A DNA stretch of 64,000 nt from Boletus sp. NGJ (taxonomy: Eukaryota; Basidiomycota; Agaricomycetes; Boletales; Boletaceae), in the NCBI GenBank assembly GCA_019096195.1, contig JAGTXK010000219.1, forward strand, positions 930,001-994,000, in the 5' to 3' direction. The notes under the pieces were generated by a model. The model made no database searches. It had not been told where the DNA came from and saw nothing but the letters and a program-made list of their open reading frames with translations. The position numbers were made by a program, and so were the translations under genes. This document shows, piece after piece, positions 53,829 to 64,000 of the stretch; position 1 is the first letter of the stretch, and each line of letters opens with the position of its first letter.

Positions 53829-55893
53829 ATGCAAGACCTCTACGCTCCCTCATACCAGCCGCCCCGTCCTCAGTGGTCCCGCCATACCGACCACCAGTAC
53901 CCACAGATATCCACCGCCCAACCGCCCCTATACCCCCCAAGCTCTCCCAACGACTCCCCCAACGACGACCCGTCCCCGCAGCCCCCCATCAAGTCTCACG
54001 ACCAGCACCAGCACCAGCCCACAAAGTCCGAGTCAAAGCCCCAGGCCACCTTCCTCACAAAACTCTACGCGTAAGTATTCCTCCTCCCCCCCCCCCACTT
54101 CCTCGTCCCGCATTCGACGCGTCTCCCCCCAGCCTCCTCGAGCGTCCAGAAAACCATCACATGATCAGATGGGACCCCGCCGGCGAACACATCATCGTCG
54201 AGCGTCCCGAGCAGCTTGCCCTCCATGTCCTCCCAAGCGTCTACCGTCAATCCAGATTTGCTTCCTTCTCTCGGCAGCTCAACGTCCGTCCTTGTTTCCT
54301 GCCTGTCCCAACACACTGCTGACTGTCTCCTGCACAGATTTATGGCTTCATGCGCAAAGTGAACCTTCGCAACGTTGACCCAGCCATCGATGATCCCGAT
54401 GCAAGCACATGGTGTAAGTCTTCCGCACCGCCTCAAACCTTCTCTCCTTCTTACACAGCCACCAGCCCATCCAACCCTCAATCGCCACTCCCCTCCAGAG
54501 GTCGTCGCCAATTTCAAACGCCGCGTCCCACCCCGTCTCCCAAAGCCAAGAAAACGCGAAACGCAGGAGCCCCCGACCATCCCCCCGCCCCGCTCAGCCA
54601 TCGGTGTTGGACCCGTCTCCTTGACCGTCCCCTCCGTCGGCAGCAAGCCCAACATCCTCGGTGGTCGCGCCCGCGGATTCTCTGCCCCTGGTTCCTTCAC
54701 CCCCCTCAGCTCACCTGGTGCTGCAGGCTGGGGAACCTCATACCCACGCGCGGCTTTGCCCCCCCTCACGGTTCCCTCTGACCCTCCCCCCATCTCCCAG
54801 CACCACAGCATCTTCAACCAGTCGCACAGCCTCCAGCCCATCTCTCCCGCAGATGAATCCCCCTCCACCCAGTTCAGCGCGATGGGAACCAACTCTGGCT
54901 ATGCCCATCACACCCCGCAGGTCTCGTCCTCTCAGTACCCACAATACGAGCAGAGCTGGTCCTTTTCCCCCAACAGCTCCACCTCTAGCCATTCGGGTAG
55001 CCTTTCCTCGCTCTTGAACCCTCCGACCACCAATGGGTACGGCGCCCGGCCCACCCCTACCATCAACACCTCTTACGCGTCTTCGTACTCGAACGTGTCC
55101 ATGCACAGCGACCACACACCCCCGTCCCTGTCTCCGGACACACACAGCCGTCCAACCACGGGGTACTCCATTTCCTCCGTCTCCTCGCTGCCATACGAAG
55201 AGTCGCCTACCCACCAGACTTACCATCAGAATGACTACTCTCGTCCGGGGTCTGGTCATCACAGACCCATTTCCCCCACCCTGTCTCGTCCCCCGTCGTC
55301 TTCGAAGCAGTACGGGCCAAGTAGTTCACTCAGGGTGGGGCGGCCCCGACGCCACAGCCAAGCCATGAGTCCGTACCCGTCGCCTTACGAACATCATTCA
55401 GAGCGGCCCTCGTCTTCCCCTCAGCCAGCCGACGAACAAAACGGAACCATGCCGAGAGTGCGGAGCATGATACAATTACCCTCTGTCGACCCTTATGGTT
55501 TTAGCTCGAACCAGACCGAGTTCGCTTACTCTGCCGTCGGTGGCAATCCGTCCATCGACTCGATGGACGCCCGCAATGGCTGGGGACACCCCGCGCAGGC
55601 GACGCAGCGTCCTTCGACGAGCGCTTCGTCCATCAGCGCTGCGTCACATACCTCCTCCTCTCAGGCAAACACGCCTCCGCTTACGGACGGTTACGGCGGG
55701 GCTGAGACGGACATCAACCGTTGTAAGTCGCTTCATTCGCTGTTGTCTTACGGCGTGACTTACTGACCAATAGTCTCTTGAATAAGTCTCGCCTGATTTC
55801 GGCTTTGTGGCCTTGAACGAACATCTCCCTCCGCAATATACCAAAAACGACGGGCGGACACTAGACGCACCGGCGCCTGCGGAGGGATTCTAG
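53829..55893 (+). CDS. HSF-type DNA-binding transcription factor
   Basis: Starts MQDLYAPSYQPPRPQWS with a Pro/Gln/His-rich N-terminus. The DNA-binding domain is ATFLTKLYA + LLERPENHHMIRWDPAGEHIIVERPEQLALHVLPSVYRQSRFASFSRQLN + IYGFMRKVNLRNVDP, the HSF winged-helix fold with recognition helix SRFASFSRQLN. The next segments are WSHPTLNRHSPPEVVANFKRRVPPRLPKPRKR. The rest, about 400 residues, is Ser/Pro-rich and disordered, including SQPRHSQAMSPYPSP and VRSMIQLPSVDPYGFSSN. The last exon joins after an intron with an AAG acceptor to FSPDFGFVALNEHLPPQYTK and ends EGF. No HSF trimerisation coiled coil was obvious. Introns are 60 bp class. A developmental or stress regulator by fold; target unknown. 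Confidence 0.9.
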
Positions 55894-57025
55894 ATTTGTG
55901 GTGCACGACCGTCTTCATTCGACCTTGGACGATATTTGCCTTGCTCTCACGAAATCCGTTCCTTTTTCTTTTTCTTGTTTCTTTTTTTTTTTCTTTTTTC
56001 CCCCTCCCTTCTTTCGTTCGTGCTCCCGTCTCCCTTTAGAAGCCATATACGAAAGCGGAAGACGCCCGTCCGTCCATTTCACGAAATCCATCAATACCCG
56101 TCTCGTCGTTTGCATCGCTCTCATACATTGCGTCGTGTATACCTTGACTCATCTCATATGTAGTATCACGCTCCATTCACCCCCATTTTTGATACCTTTG
56201 TCATTGCTCGTGTCTCTGGTTGTTACATACGGTTACCCGTATACTCGTTACCCAGTTCATTGATATCCCGCTAAGCAAAATGTGTTGTTGCTTTCCATGT
56301 GGCGAGGCGTCAAGTTTTCATTTGCATGGGCGCAACCGCAACGGTCACCATCATTTGAATGGGCTGGGCCGTCGCCTGATGGATTTATTCTCACTGCCAA
56401 GTCTTGGGGGAAAGCATCGGCGTCCGTATGCCCGATTTGGATGGCACCCCGATCTGGACGAGTAGATCTGATCGCGCAGAATTCTGATCGGGGATGTCTC
56501 GAAATTGGGCCATGTCGTGGCATGCTTTGTCATGTTTGTATCGCATCCGTCATGTGACGGGACATGTGACGTTATCCCGGTACGAAAAAAAGGTTAGGTT
56601 CAGGCATGGCGCTGCAGGATGGCGTTCATTTTAGAGGACACGGGGATCGCAAATCTCATCAACGAGGCGAATGAATGGGCGTGTCTATGACCGGGTAAAC
56701 AGAAACAGTCGCTGGCGCGTGTACAGGAAGGGCCGTGCCCTTGAGGTGATCGCTTTCATTATGTGACAAGGTTCATGTGGCGTCGACATTTGCTGTCGGC
56801 ATCCACCGCAGAATAATAACGTCCATGGCAGTGTCTTACACGAGGATCGTGATCCAAGGCAAAATGAACCAATGAATGGATGCATAGAATGGGTTTTTTT
56901 TTAAAAAAAAAAAACGGATTAGGTGTCGTACGAGTCCAAGGCTAGTCAAAAGTTTACACCCGATTCGATCCAGGAGAAATACATACATCTTCTAGTTCAC
57001 GGTAAAGAATGCTCAAGGGAATATG
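55894..57025. other. Long convergent intergenic region
   Basis: 1.13 kb after the HSF-type gene and before the TVP38 3' end. A T/C tract runs 55961-56014. A + strand ORF at about 56280-56465 starts with CCCFPCG but has no other support. An A/T run TTTTTTTTTAAAAAAAAAAAA is at about 56893-56914. Confidence 0.4.
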
Positions 57026-58242
57026 CTATGCTGCATCGATACCCATGTCGCTACGCCGGGAGAGAACAAGATGGTCCGAGACGAGTTGCGCTTCAGACAT
57101 GATCTCCCGCGAACGGGATGCTGGCGGGAGGCGACCGTACGGATGCGAGGCGACGTCATCCTCGAGGGGCACATCCGGGCTCAGGAATGCCACTCTTTCC
57201 TCCGAGGTACTGCTGGATGGCTCTGTCTCGTCATCCAGTTCATCGTCCACTGCCCGCCGTGCGACCCAGCTGAGGTATACAAAGAGGGCGACGCAAAGCA
57301 GAATGCCGCCGACGGTCCAGACTCTACCCCAACCATCCTCCTTGTCTTCGGTGCCAGATGCCTTGTTTGCACTAAACGATCTGATCCCTGCGCCGATACT
57401 TGTGTGTACAATGACCTTGAAGAGGGAGAGTCCGGTACAGATCACATAGGTCTTCATGCTCAGGGTCGTCGCAGCAAGCAGGGCGTTCATGACATTGTAA
57501 GGATAGGGTGCGACGCGGACAAGGAATAGTAGTTGCGGTTTGCGTTCGATCGCTCGCACGACTCGGAAGAGACCGCGCGTTGACTGTAACCAGCGAGCAA
57601 TGCGCTCGCGGAGGAATGCACGGGATAGGGCAAAGACGACTATCGCGCCGGATAGCGCTGCAGCGTAGGATATCACCGCACCGATCCATGGTCCATAGGT
57701 ATAACCGGAGAGGGTTATCAGAGTGGAATACAACGGGAGAGGAGCTGTGAAGCGTCGAGGCACCCGATATGTGAGTCCCGAACAAACGAGGAGTGTTCAA
57801 GATGAGGACGTACGGAACGTGGTGATAAATATCAGACAAAAGAGGACAGCAAAGCCAAAGTACTCGTCGTTGCGCAGCCAATGGGACAGTTTGTCGAGGC
57901 CTTGATTGCACGAGTCGTGAAGACAGAGAAGAGCCTTTAGCACATAGTCGAGTCATGAACCTCTTGTTGCTCACCATCGAACACCTGCGTTTTCCAGAAT
58001 GCGATCGCGAGCACGAAACCGAGACTGGTTGCGCCGTAGGCCAGTACGGGGGACCATTTCTTGAGCAGATTCCATATTCGGAGCCCGCGGGGACGAACAT
58101 AGCGATACGACTGGGAGCGAGGGCAGGAGGATGACGGAGGAGGAAGGCGAGCAGGGATGAAGGAATGAGCGGGACGGTGCGTGCTGCGGAATGGGGTTGT
58201 CCGCGAATTGGAGGGGATATCGCTAGCGTTCTCGTCTGCCAT
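57026..58242 (-). CDS. TVP38: Golgi membrane protein Tvp38 (VTT/DedA family)
   Basis: Starts MADENASDIPSNSRTTPF at 58242 with a hydrophilic N-terminus, then KKWSPVLAYGATSLGFVLAIAFW and after introns LDKLSHWLRNDEYFGFAVLFCLIFITTFP, then IPLYSTLITLSGYTYGPWIGAVISYAAALSGAIVVFALSRAFLRERIARWL and YNVMNALLAATTLSMKTYVICTGLSLFKVIVHTSIGAGI, then GILLCVALFVYLSWVARRAVDD and an acidic tail ending DMGIDAA. The SGYTYGPWIGAVISYAAALSGAIVVF region is the VTT/DedA core. Yeast Tvp38 resides in the Golgi. About 390 residues, three introns. Complete. Confidence 0.9.
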
Positions 58243-58372
58243 TTGTGCTTGCTGGCTGCTGGAGTGAGTGCTTCGAAGAGTTGGGATCCGGTCCACGTGG
58301 CGGCGCGGTGGGAAATATGAAAACTGGGGCCATCGTCATTGCAACACTCACACGCGCCGAGTAACGCTCGCC
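58243..58372. promoter_or_regulatory. 130-bp divergent promoter, TVP38 / coiled-coil protein
   Basis: Two ATGs are only 130 bp apart on opposite strands. The spacer is GC-balanced, without a TATA box; a CACGTG lies at about 58294-58299 (GTCCACGTGGCG). It probably drives both genes. Confidence 0.45.
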
Positions 58373-58741
58373 ATGGCGCTTCAGCGGGTCCTCGTGCCAC
58401 GTCGGCGCGCATCCAAACAGCGGACTGGTCATGCAGACTTTTACGCGTCGCTGCTTCCCGCGATGATTCCTGTCGCGTTGCTCGGTTCGGCGGTGTACAT
58501 GGCGAGTCCTCGTCTTTGCGGCGGCGTCGGGGATGGCTGATTCTCCTCTTTTTTTCCTTAGGGCCTCCATCTTGCCCAAAGTCGGCTCGCCCACGAAAAA
58601 TTCCTCGACGAGGCGAAAGAGCGCATCCGTGCTCTCGAAGAAGAAGTCGATTCCCTCCAGAGAAATCCCCCGTCTGTACAGGTCCCCGCCGTCTCGACTT
58701 CTCCATCCACCAAAACGGGCTCTTGGTGGTCGTGGTCGTGA
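58373..58741 (+). CDS. Small single-span membrane coiled-coil protein
   Basis: Exon 1 (58373-58501) codes MALQRVLVPRRRASKQRTGHADFYASLLPAMIPVALLGSAVYM and exon 2 (58562-58741) codes GLHLAQSRLAHEKFLDEAKERIRALEEEVDSLQ, ending TKTGSWWSWS. The hydrophobic segment MIPVALLGSAVYMGLHLAQ crosses the intron and is followed by a charged coiled coil. The join in frame works best if the intron starts GC at 58502 (GCGAGT) and ends TAG at 58561; the alternative GT donor at 58493 drops VYM. About 102 residues. Likely a mitochondrial or ER membrane protein of unknown function. Confidence 0.65.
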
Positions 58742-58826
58742 TCATCCTCGTCTCTGATGGCAGTATATATAACATAATATGACTCGTAAAATGCGGTACA
58801 ATGAGCTCAACGGCCAACTCGAGATC

Positions 58827-60301
58827 TCAACCCGTGTTCGAAAGCACCCTGTTGACAAGCATAGATTTGAATTTGTCGTAAAGCTTTGCGGAACTAACAT
58901 GGGTCAGTGAGCGATGGTCTACGTGACTTGAGAGACACCAAGTACCTCAGGATCGCAGCTGCGAGACCTGCACAGGGCTGGACAATGTCCTTTCCGCGTC
59001 TCACCCTGAATATATCATACGCTGACAAGACAATTGATCAGCAGACAGACGAGCTCGCAGCTATAGTTTCTGGCTCACAAACAAAGATAAAGTCCATGAT
59101 CAACTTTGCCCGGGAAACCTGCAGCCAGTAGTTCTTGCGTCGGAGCCTCGCGAGTTCCTTCTCGTCTAGTTTCGCGATCTTTGGCCGGGATTTGGATGTC
59201 GCCCCTTCCAACGACTCTTTATACGCTCGGTTCTCAACTGTTGGCATGATTTCAGCAAAACATTGCGATCGCATGGTCGACAGTTACCTGCACGCTGCTG
59301 ACCCTCCACGATATTCATTTCAACGCCATTCTCGACTAAACCAACAAGAGTGCCAAAAAGCCAACACCAATCTGCAAAACGTGCCGCTCTAGCACCTAGC
59401 TTGGGACCGACTAATCCAAGTCGTGAGAGCGTATATATATCGTCGGAGAGGCCATTCACCAGGTCCAGGAGGACGGGAGGCGGCGCAGAAAGCAGTGCTT
59501 GCAAGAACGGGTGCGAGACAAGGTTACCAGTAAAGGACAGTGGTACTTTTGTTGTTGGAACGTCCACGAGGCTGTGGGGAATCGACGATGAACCGCTCGA
59601 GGAGTAGGGAACGGCCTTCTGTGCCACTATGGTGCTCAATGGCGTCAGCCAGTTGAACAGAATGAGCATTTTCCTAATGGCCAGAGGTGAGAACACAAAG
59701 ACGATTTTTTGAAGCATAGTACCTTGTAAACGAGAAACCACCACGGGCAGACTCGAGTCTCCTCACCAGCCCTTGTTGCGAGGTAGCCTTGCTATTCCGG
59801 AACAGAGCCTTGGTATGCAACAGTAGGTATACAAGTATCGAATATTGCATCAGTTTCTGTCGCCCAGAATGTGTCAAATGCGGCTGCACTCGCAGTAAAG
59901 TATGCAATACGCACGAATGCCTTGTCCCGGCCTTCGCTGGTGACTAGCATATCACGCCACACCTCGTGCCTGCCGACCTTTTTTTCCGCCTCCACTGCGC
60001 GCTCACTCTCCTCGTCGACTTCTTCATCCTCATCGGCAGCTTCTCCAACCACACCTTTCTCGGTTGCTTGCCCTTCAGACTTGTCGTCGTACAAACCCAC
60101 GGTAGTGTGTGTAAAGTGTGACTGAGTCGCTGTGCTGGGACGAGGTGTCCGGGGCGGGTGCGCAGAGAGTGGGTTCATCTGAAAGGAGCTGCCCACATCA
60201 AAGCTGGGCGGTGTGTAGAACTGCGCCTGCATTGAGTCGCGCAACGACGAGGATGGCATGAAGTCTGCGTCCTCAGATTGAGGAAAGGATATTGAGGACA
60301 T
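58827..60301 (-). CDS. PEX11: Peroxisome proliferation protein Pex11
   Basis: Pex11 shapes and divides peroxisomes. The ATG at 60301 gives MSSISFPQSEDADFMPSSSL, a Ser/Pro and then acidic N-terminal tail (DEDEEVDEESERAVE), followed by VTSEGRDKAFKLMQYSILVYLLLHTKALFRNSKATSQQGLVRRLESARGG, the family's N-terminal core. Then KMLILFNWLTPLSTIVAQKAVPYSS, LVNGLSDDIYTLSRLGLVGPKLGARAARFADWCWLFGTLVGLVENGVEM, ending YWLQVSRAKLIMDFIFVS, YDIFRVRRGKDIVQPCAGLAAAILS and SAKLYDKFKSM. The end SNTG stops at 58827. At least four introns. Length and motif order fit basidiomycete Pex11/Pex11C. Confidence 0.9.
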
Positions 60302-60480
60302 GGCGGTCCGCGAGGAGACCGGTGTGAGCTTAGTGAAAGTATTGACACCTGCGGTACATGTCAAACGTCGTCCACGTCTAGAACAAACAGCGTGCAAACA
60401 AAGCATAAAGCACGACTCGTACACCGACAAAGGGATCGCAGAGCGGCGAAATTGTCCGGGAACTCTCAGTTGGCAAGGAA

Positions 60481-61023
60481 ATGTCGTTTGGTTTCCGCTC
60501 TCCAATATCCCGTTCCGAGGCCACTTCACCTCATCCGGTCAGGCCAACCTTTGACACGGAGCTTCTCCGCGCATACATGAAGAAGCTTCTCCAGACAAAG
60601 CTGCAGCACGCGATTTGGTCTTCCGACCGGGATCAAGTGAAGTCATGGATGAAGGATATCAAGGAGCGAGTCAAGGATCGGATGATAGAGATTCAACCAT
60701 CTGGTTTGTGAGTTACGGCGGCGGCAGTCACAGCTGCACGTTGACATCCTGCGACCAGCAAATACATCGTGCTCGTTCAAATAAACGAAAATCTCAATCA
60801 GGGCGGACGGTGGGTCTACGATTGCTGGTGGTGTGTACGCTGACTGACCCTTGTAGTGCCGACATGATCTCACATTGGGAAGACGGAGACGCATGTGTAC
60901 ATGAGCTGTTTTACAATGTTTGCTCGACTCGACTCTGCCTTGTGGAAGACTGAATAACGCTCTCTTTCGCAGGACTCGATCATCTGCACCTGCATCGCAC
61001 TCGCTGTCCGCAGTTCGCCTTGA
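60481..61023 (+). CDS. Tctex-1 family dynein light chain
   Basis: Starts MSFGFRSPISRSEATSPHPVRPTFDTELLRAYMKKLLQTKLQHAIWSS, then DRDQVKSWMKDIKERVKDRMIEIQPSGLKYIVLVQINENLNQGG, RADMISHWEDGDACVHELFYN and DSIICTCIALAVRSSP. The FD.ELL..Y.KKLLQ.KL start and the Tctex-1 core (IKERVK..M..I...KYI) are diagnostic. Tctex-1 light chains sit on dynein intermediate chain and help cargo binding. About 130 residues in four exons, introns near 60713-60760, 60805-60854 and 60918-60973. Complete. The gene starts 180 bp from the PEX11 ATG, in divergent orientation. Confidence 0.93.
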
Positions 61024-64000
61024 CGGTCGAGAGTGGTGTATAGCTATATCGCCGAGGAAAGTCACACTGCAAGTATATCCATAGCATCAGAGGCGAGTTA
61101 TGCCCGCGTGATGACGACGGTGTTTGGTATCCCATCGTCCGTTATGTTTATTTTGCTGTCGAATCCGCGCCCATCTTTGCCGCAAATTCCCTGCGGTCGG
61201 TTCGTCTGGCATCCGTTTTAGATCCACTTCTCGGCTGCACATCATATTGCGAAGATGGTCCAGCAGCTCTTCACCCGGCGAATCCTTATCATCCACAACG
61301 CCAATCCGTCAACCCAAACTTTCAACCACTCCTTCACCCGCCCGTTCGTCCAGGACACGCGCTGTAGCCACGACTTTGTCACGCTAGAATATCCTGGCTC
61401 GGATGATCATCTCACCTCTTCCTTGACTCGGCGACTGCCGTTTACTCCTCCTGGGGATATCTATTACCCGCCTGGATATCTCACGCGACAGATTAGTGCT
61501 TCAGCCTCCCCTTCCCGGGAATGTCGCGTTGCCCACTCTTTGATCTCCGAGGAGTCAGTGATGGACGCTATAAGCCACGGGAAAAGTCCATCGGACGATC
61601 TCAATGTTGGAACTCAGTCGCATCTCAGCACTCGACCAACGCGCGAAGCTGCGTGCCAGGGTCGGACTGATTGCGTTGAACGTCGCTGTCATCCCTGACA
61701 ATGTCGAGGTCAAGGAGGTCCTGGCGTATTTTCACTACGCCGCCATTCATTTGGGACTCCCCATACATTGCCCCCCTCGAGCCGTGGAATCAGCACAGTC
61801 ACTGATCCCACTGGAAGAGATTTGGCAATATGATTTTCAAACACTACTGGATTTGGTGGTCGTTATCGAAAGGGTCCGTATACGTCCGTGAGAGCCCGTT
61901 GTTGATACGATTACTCCGCTTCAGGAATTTTCTCGTTCATTTCTTGGATCTGGGCGTTGTGCTGATACCTCAACTGCGCACCCAACGGCCTGGCATCATG
62001 ACTCTGACTGGGACACGTGTATCAACATGCATGAGTTGGAGATATGGATACTTTGCCCAGCCCTGTTACGGTCGAGTCCGTCCCATCAAGCGAGAAATCG
62101 CCGAGTGATTGCCCCCTGAGTCCACTGTAGACCGTGTTGTTACGTCGACAGCATGCACCCCTCCCACTTATCACGCGTAATTGGGAATATCCAATCTCGT
62201 CTGGTCCGTTCATTCAACGGCCCTTATTCTTGTCTTCCGATGCTATTGTAGAAGGGCAATATGAGCCCAGCATTCGTACACCGCAACACCGTGTACGGAT
62301 GTTGCCCCGCTCGTTCTCACCTGCACATAGATTCAGACGCGGCTACACGCTATCGATCCACCGTTTTATCCCCTTCCCGCGATGGCTTAGCCTAACGTTT
62401 TCTTGTCAGTGTGACCCCATCGTGGCAAATCGGTGCCTATCTCTACCGCCGACATATCCGATAATTAGCTCCTATCCGTTATCCTCTCGTATTTTCGTGG
62501 CAGGACAGAACAGGTGCGGACTGCCACACACTGCGCGTGTACTGCGAGCTACCAATCAGGCTGTGACTCCCATGCGACATGATCAGGCGCAAAGGTGGGT
62601 GGTGCTCAGCCAGGCGCCAGCTGCACGGACCCATCATAATACAGTGTTGATGGAAAAGCCCCGTTTCTAATATCGAACAGCCCTATACCCTCCCCATAGG
62701 CTGTGGTTTACGTTGGCACCCTGAACAGCAGTCAATGCTGCCACGATGCCACTTCAACGTGCTAAGCGGAACAGCAGATAGTGCTCACGATATGAATGCT
62801 GCAGTCGAGTACGTGAAAGCGGGATTGTACGCAGTGACTGGGGCCGTCGGCAGAGCGTCTGGTCTCCGTTCCAGGATGGCTGGTCATAGAAATGAGTTCA
62901 CTTACAAAAATGCCACGTGGTACCCAAATTAGTTTGTGCCTCGATTGAGAGGTGAACTGGCTCACCTCAGGAAATGGATGTCTCCGGGGTCCTTCATCCC
63001 CATTGTTCGACAGACAGATTTCCTCCTCCGCCCCGCCAACAGATCGACGACCTGAATTCGGTTCCTATTGCCGACGTAATGGGCGCCTTACTACGATCAC
63101 TGGGATTTCCGCCAACTGAACGCGGCGACGTCCGAGGAGGTTTCGGTCCACGACCACCGGTGGCCGTCGGGATGGCGTGTATGACGCGGGTGGCCGTCCA
63201 GCGTTTCCAAGTTTGCAGCTTAAAAGGCCTTTTAGTCTGAACATAGTTCCAGTGAGAATGTTCTCGGAGTCAAAATAAACCGGGAATCGGCTCGTTGGAT
63301 ATCGGACTTTGTTAGGCTGACCGCATCAGCCGCAGAAATATTCCCAGAGTCCACGACGGGTGTCGATGCCCATTGTCAGCCGTTTTCGGGCTGCAAACGA
63401 AGCAGTTCAGCGGGCGTACGTTTTCCTCGAACGGACTAACGGGGACTTGGCAAAACTCGGGTGCGTGGGCAATGTTTCGTAGTAGCGTTAATTCACGAGT
63501 CACTTTGATGAAACCATACCATATGATGCCACATGATGCGGGCCGTGCGCGGAAGGCTTTTAGAGCGGCGGAACACAGGGGAGTATCCGAGCGCTGAACA
63601 GTTGGACCAAGATATCCAAAGGGGGGAAAGCTTGGGTACGTTGACCGGATGCGCTCGTGCACATAGGGAAATGGTAAGCAAATTTGCGGGTTGCGATATC
63701 GTGGTGCAGGTACATTGGCGGTGATCGTCTGATAGCAAATTACGAGGGTGCCACGAAGGGCCGGAGGGGTGCCAGCAAAGGTTGAGAAGCCACGGACGTA
63801 GCTGACAAGTCCGAGGCCAAGCTTCTGGGAATCTAAACGCTTTCGATCATCGCGTGAAGTAAAGGGGGAAAAGGCCAATGAAGGATGGTTTCGCTAACGT
63901 AGTAACCATAGCCACCAGCCTTTTTTGGTGGATCAAAAGGGGTGGAGGTGAACAAAGTTGGGAGGTTTGCATAAAGATAAGGAGTGTGTCGAAATTGATT
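61024..64000. other. 3-kb region without a gene that I can name
   Basis: Several plus-strand segments look mildly coding: about 61390-61520 (DDHLTSSLTRRLPFTPPGDIYYPPGYLTRQ), 61620-61890 (ALDQRAKLRARVGLIALNVAVIPDN and VKEVLAYFHYAAIHLGLPIHCP) and 62045-62130 (MDTLPSPVTVESVPSSEKSPSD). They are not in one frame and I could not connect them with clean splice sites. On the minus strand 63700-63880 reads LGLGLVSYVRGFSTFAGTPPALRG, reminiscent of a monocarboxylate-type MFS segment, perhaps the 3' part of a gene that begins beyond the window. No transposon, repeat or RNA gene was recognised. Confidence 0.3.

Noticed and set aside
54065-54892. 275-codon minus-strand frame (and 54738-55262)
   Set aside because: Antisense to the Ser/Pro-rich HSF-type exons; a Gly/Arg-rich composition is what the reverse of such coding DNA gives.
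56257-56523. Small frames on both strands (Cys-rich start on +)
   Set aside because: Overlapping frames of similar length on both strands with no start context, family match or splice signals.
57372-58817. 481-codon minus-strand frame
   Set aside because: It is the longest frame in its area but runs through the TVP38 exons and introns in another frame, is Arg/Ser/Pro-rich and matches nothing; the spliced TVP38 and the coiled-coil gene explain this DNA.
1-64000. Transposons, LTR elements, CRISPR or rRNA
   Set aside because: No reverse transcriptase, integrase, transposase, long terminal or inverted repeats, regular spaced repeats, or rRNA core sequences were recognised by eye.

Overview
The window is nuclear DNA of a filamentous basidiomycete, most likely an Agaricomycete. 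Genes are split by many introns of about 45-70 bp, genes lie 80-500 bp apart on both strands, coding DNA is rich in Ser/Pro low-complexity stretches, and several families are typical of mushroom-forming fungi: two DUF6593 proteins, a tyrosine-kinase-like (TKL) kinase with an HGD catalytic loop, an nrc-2/Fpk-type AGC kinase, and fused LeuC-LeuD isopropylmalate isomerase. DUF6593 plus the 'HGD' kinase recall Rhizoctonia/Ceratobasidiaceae, but that placement is inference. Many genes had to be pieced together from exons by eye; outer coordinates are firmer than every inner splice site.

Layout. 0-13.5 kb: 3' part of PCH2 (+), a mitochondrial PPR-like protein (-), a TPMT-type methyltransferase (-), SmG (-), an RGG-rich disordered protein (+), MDM10 of ERMES (-), a kinase with an MLKL-like N-terminal helical bundle (-), a putative SWSAP1-like recombination protein (+) and GINS subunit PSF3 (-). 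13.5-27.8 kb: a small mitochondrial protein (+), TFIIIC subunit (+), ribosomal eL29 (-), LEU1 (+), a Ser/Pro-rich protein (+), a GH125 mannosidase (+), an Inn1/Fic1-like C2 protein (+) and a small two-helix membrane protein (-). 28.9-42 kb: WD40 protein (+), mitochondrial uL11m (+), DUF6593 protein (+), AhpD-like protein (-), GH128 glucanase (-), two-RRM protein (+), GPATCH11 (+), a small disordered protein (-), Rpb12 (+). 42-61 kb: second DUF6593 gene (-), bZIP factor (+), mitochondrial uS14m (-), a small membrane protein (+), MFS-DHA2 transporter (-), AGC kinase (+), HSF-type factor (+), TVP38 (-), a small membrane coiled-coil protein (+), PEX11 (-), Tctex-1 dynein light chain (+). From about 61.0 kb to the end I find no gene I can name.

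There is no operon logic, but several gene pairs are divergent over very short spacers (83 bp, 88 bp, 130 bp) and probably share promoters. Two promoters carry paired ACGCGT (MluI cell-cycle) boxes; one belongs to PSF3, which fits G1/S control. Functionally the window is mostly housekeeping: mitochondria (MDM10, PPR, uL11m, uS14m), transcription (TFIIIC, Rpb12, bZIP, HSF), splicing (SmG, GPATCH11), replication and recombination (PSF3, PCH2, SWSAP1-like). No CRISPR, rRNA, convincing tRNA, transposon or virus-like element was recognised.

The most interesting locus is the pair at 9.0-12.0 kb: a helical-bundle/kinase fusion with the layout of the animal cell-death executor MLKL, divergent over 83 bp from a very diverged RecA-like protein. 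Also notable are a GC-AG intron in PSF3, a 12-nt microexon in eL29 and the paired MCB promoters.
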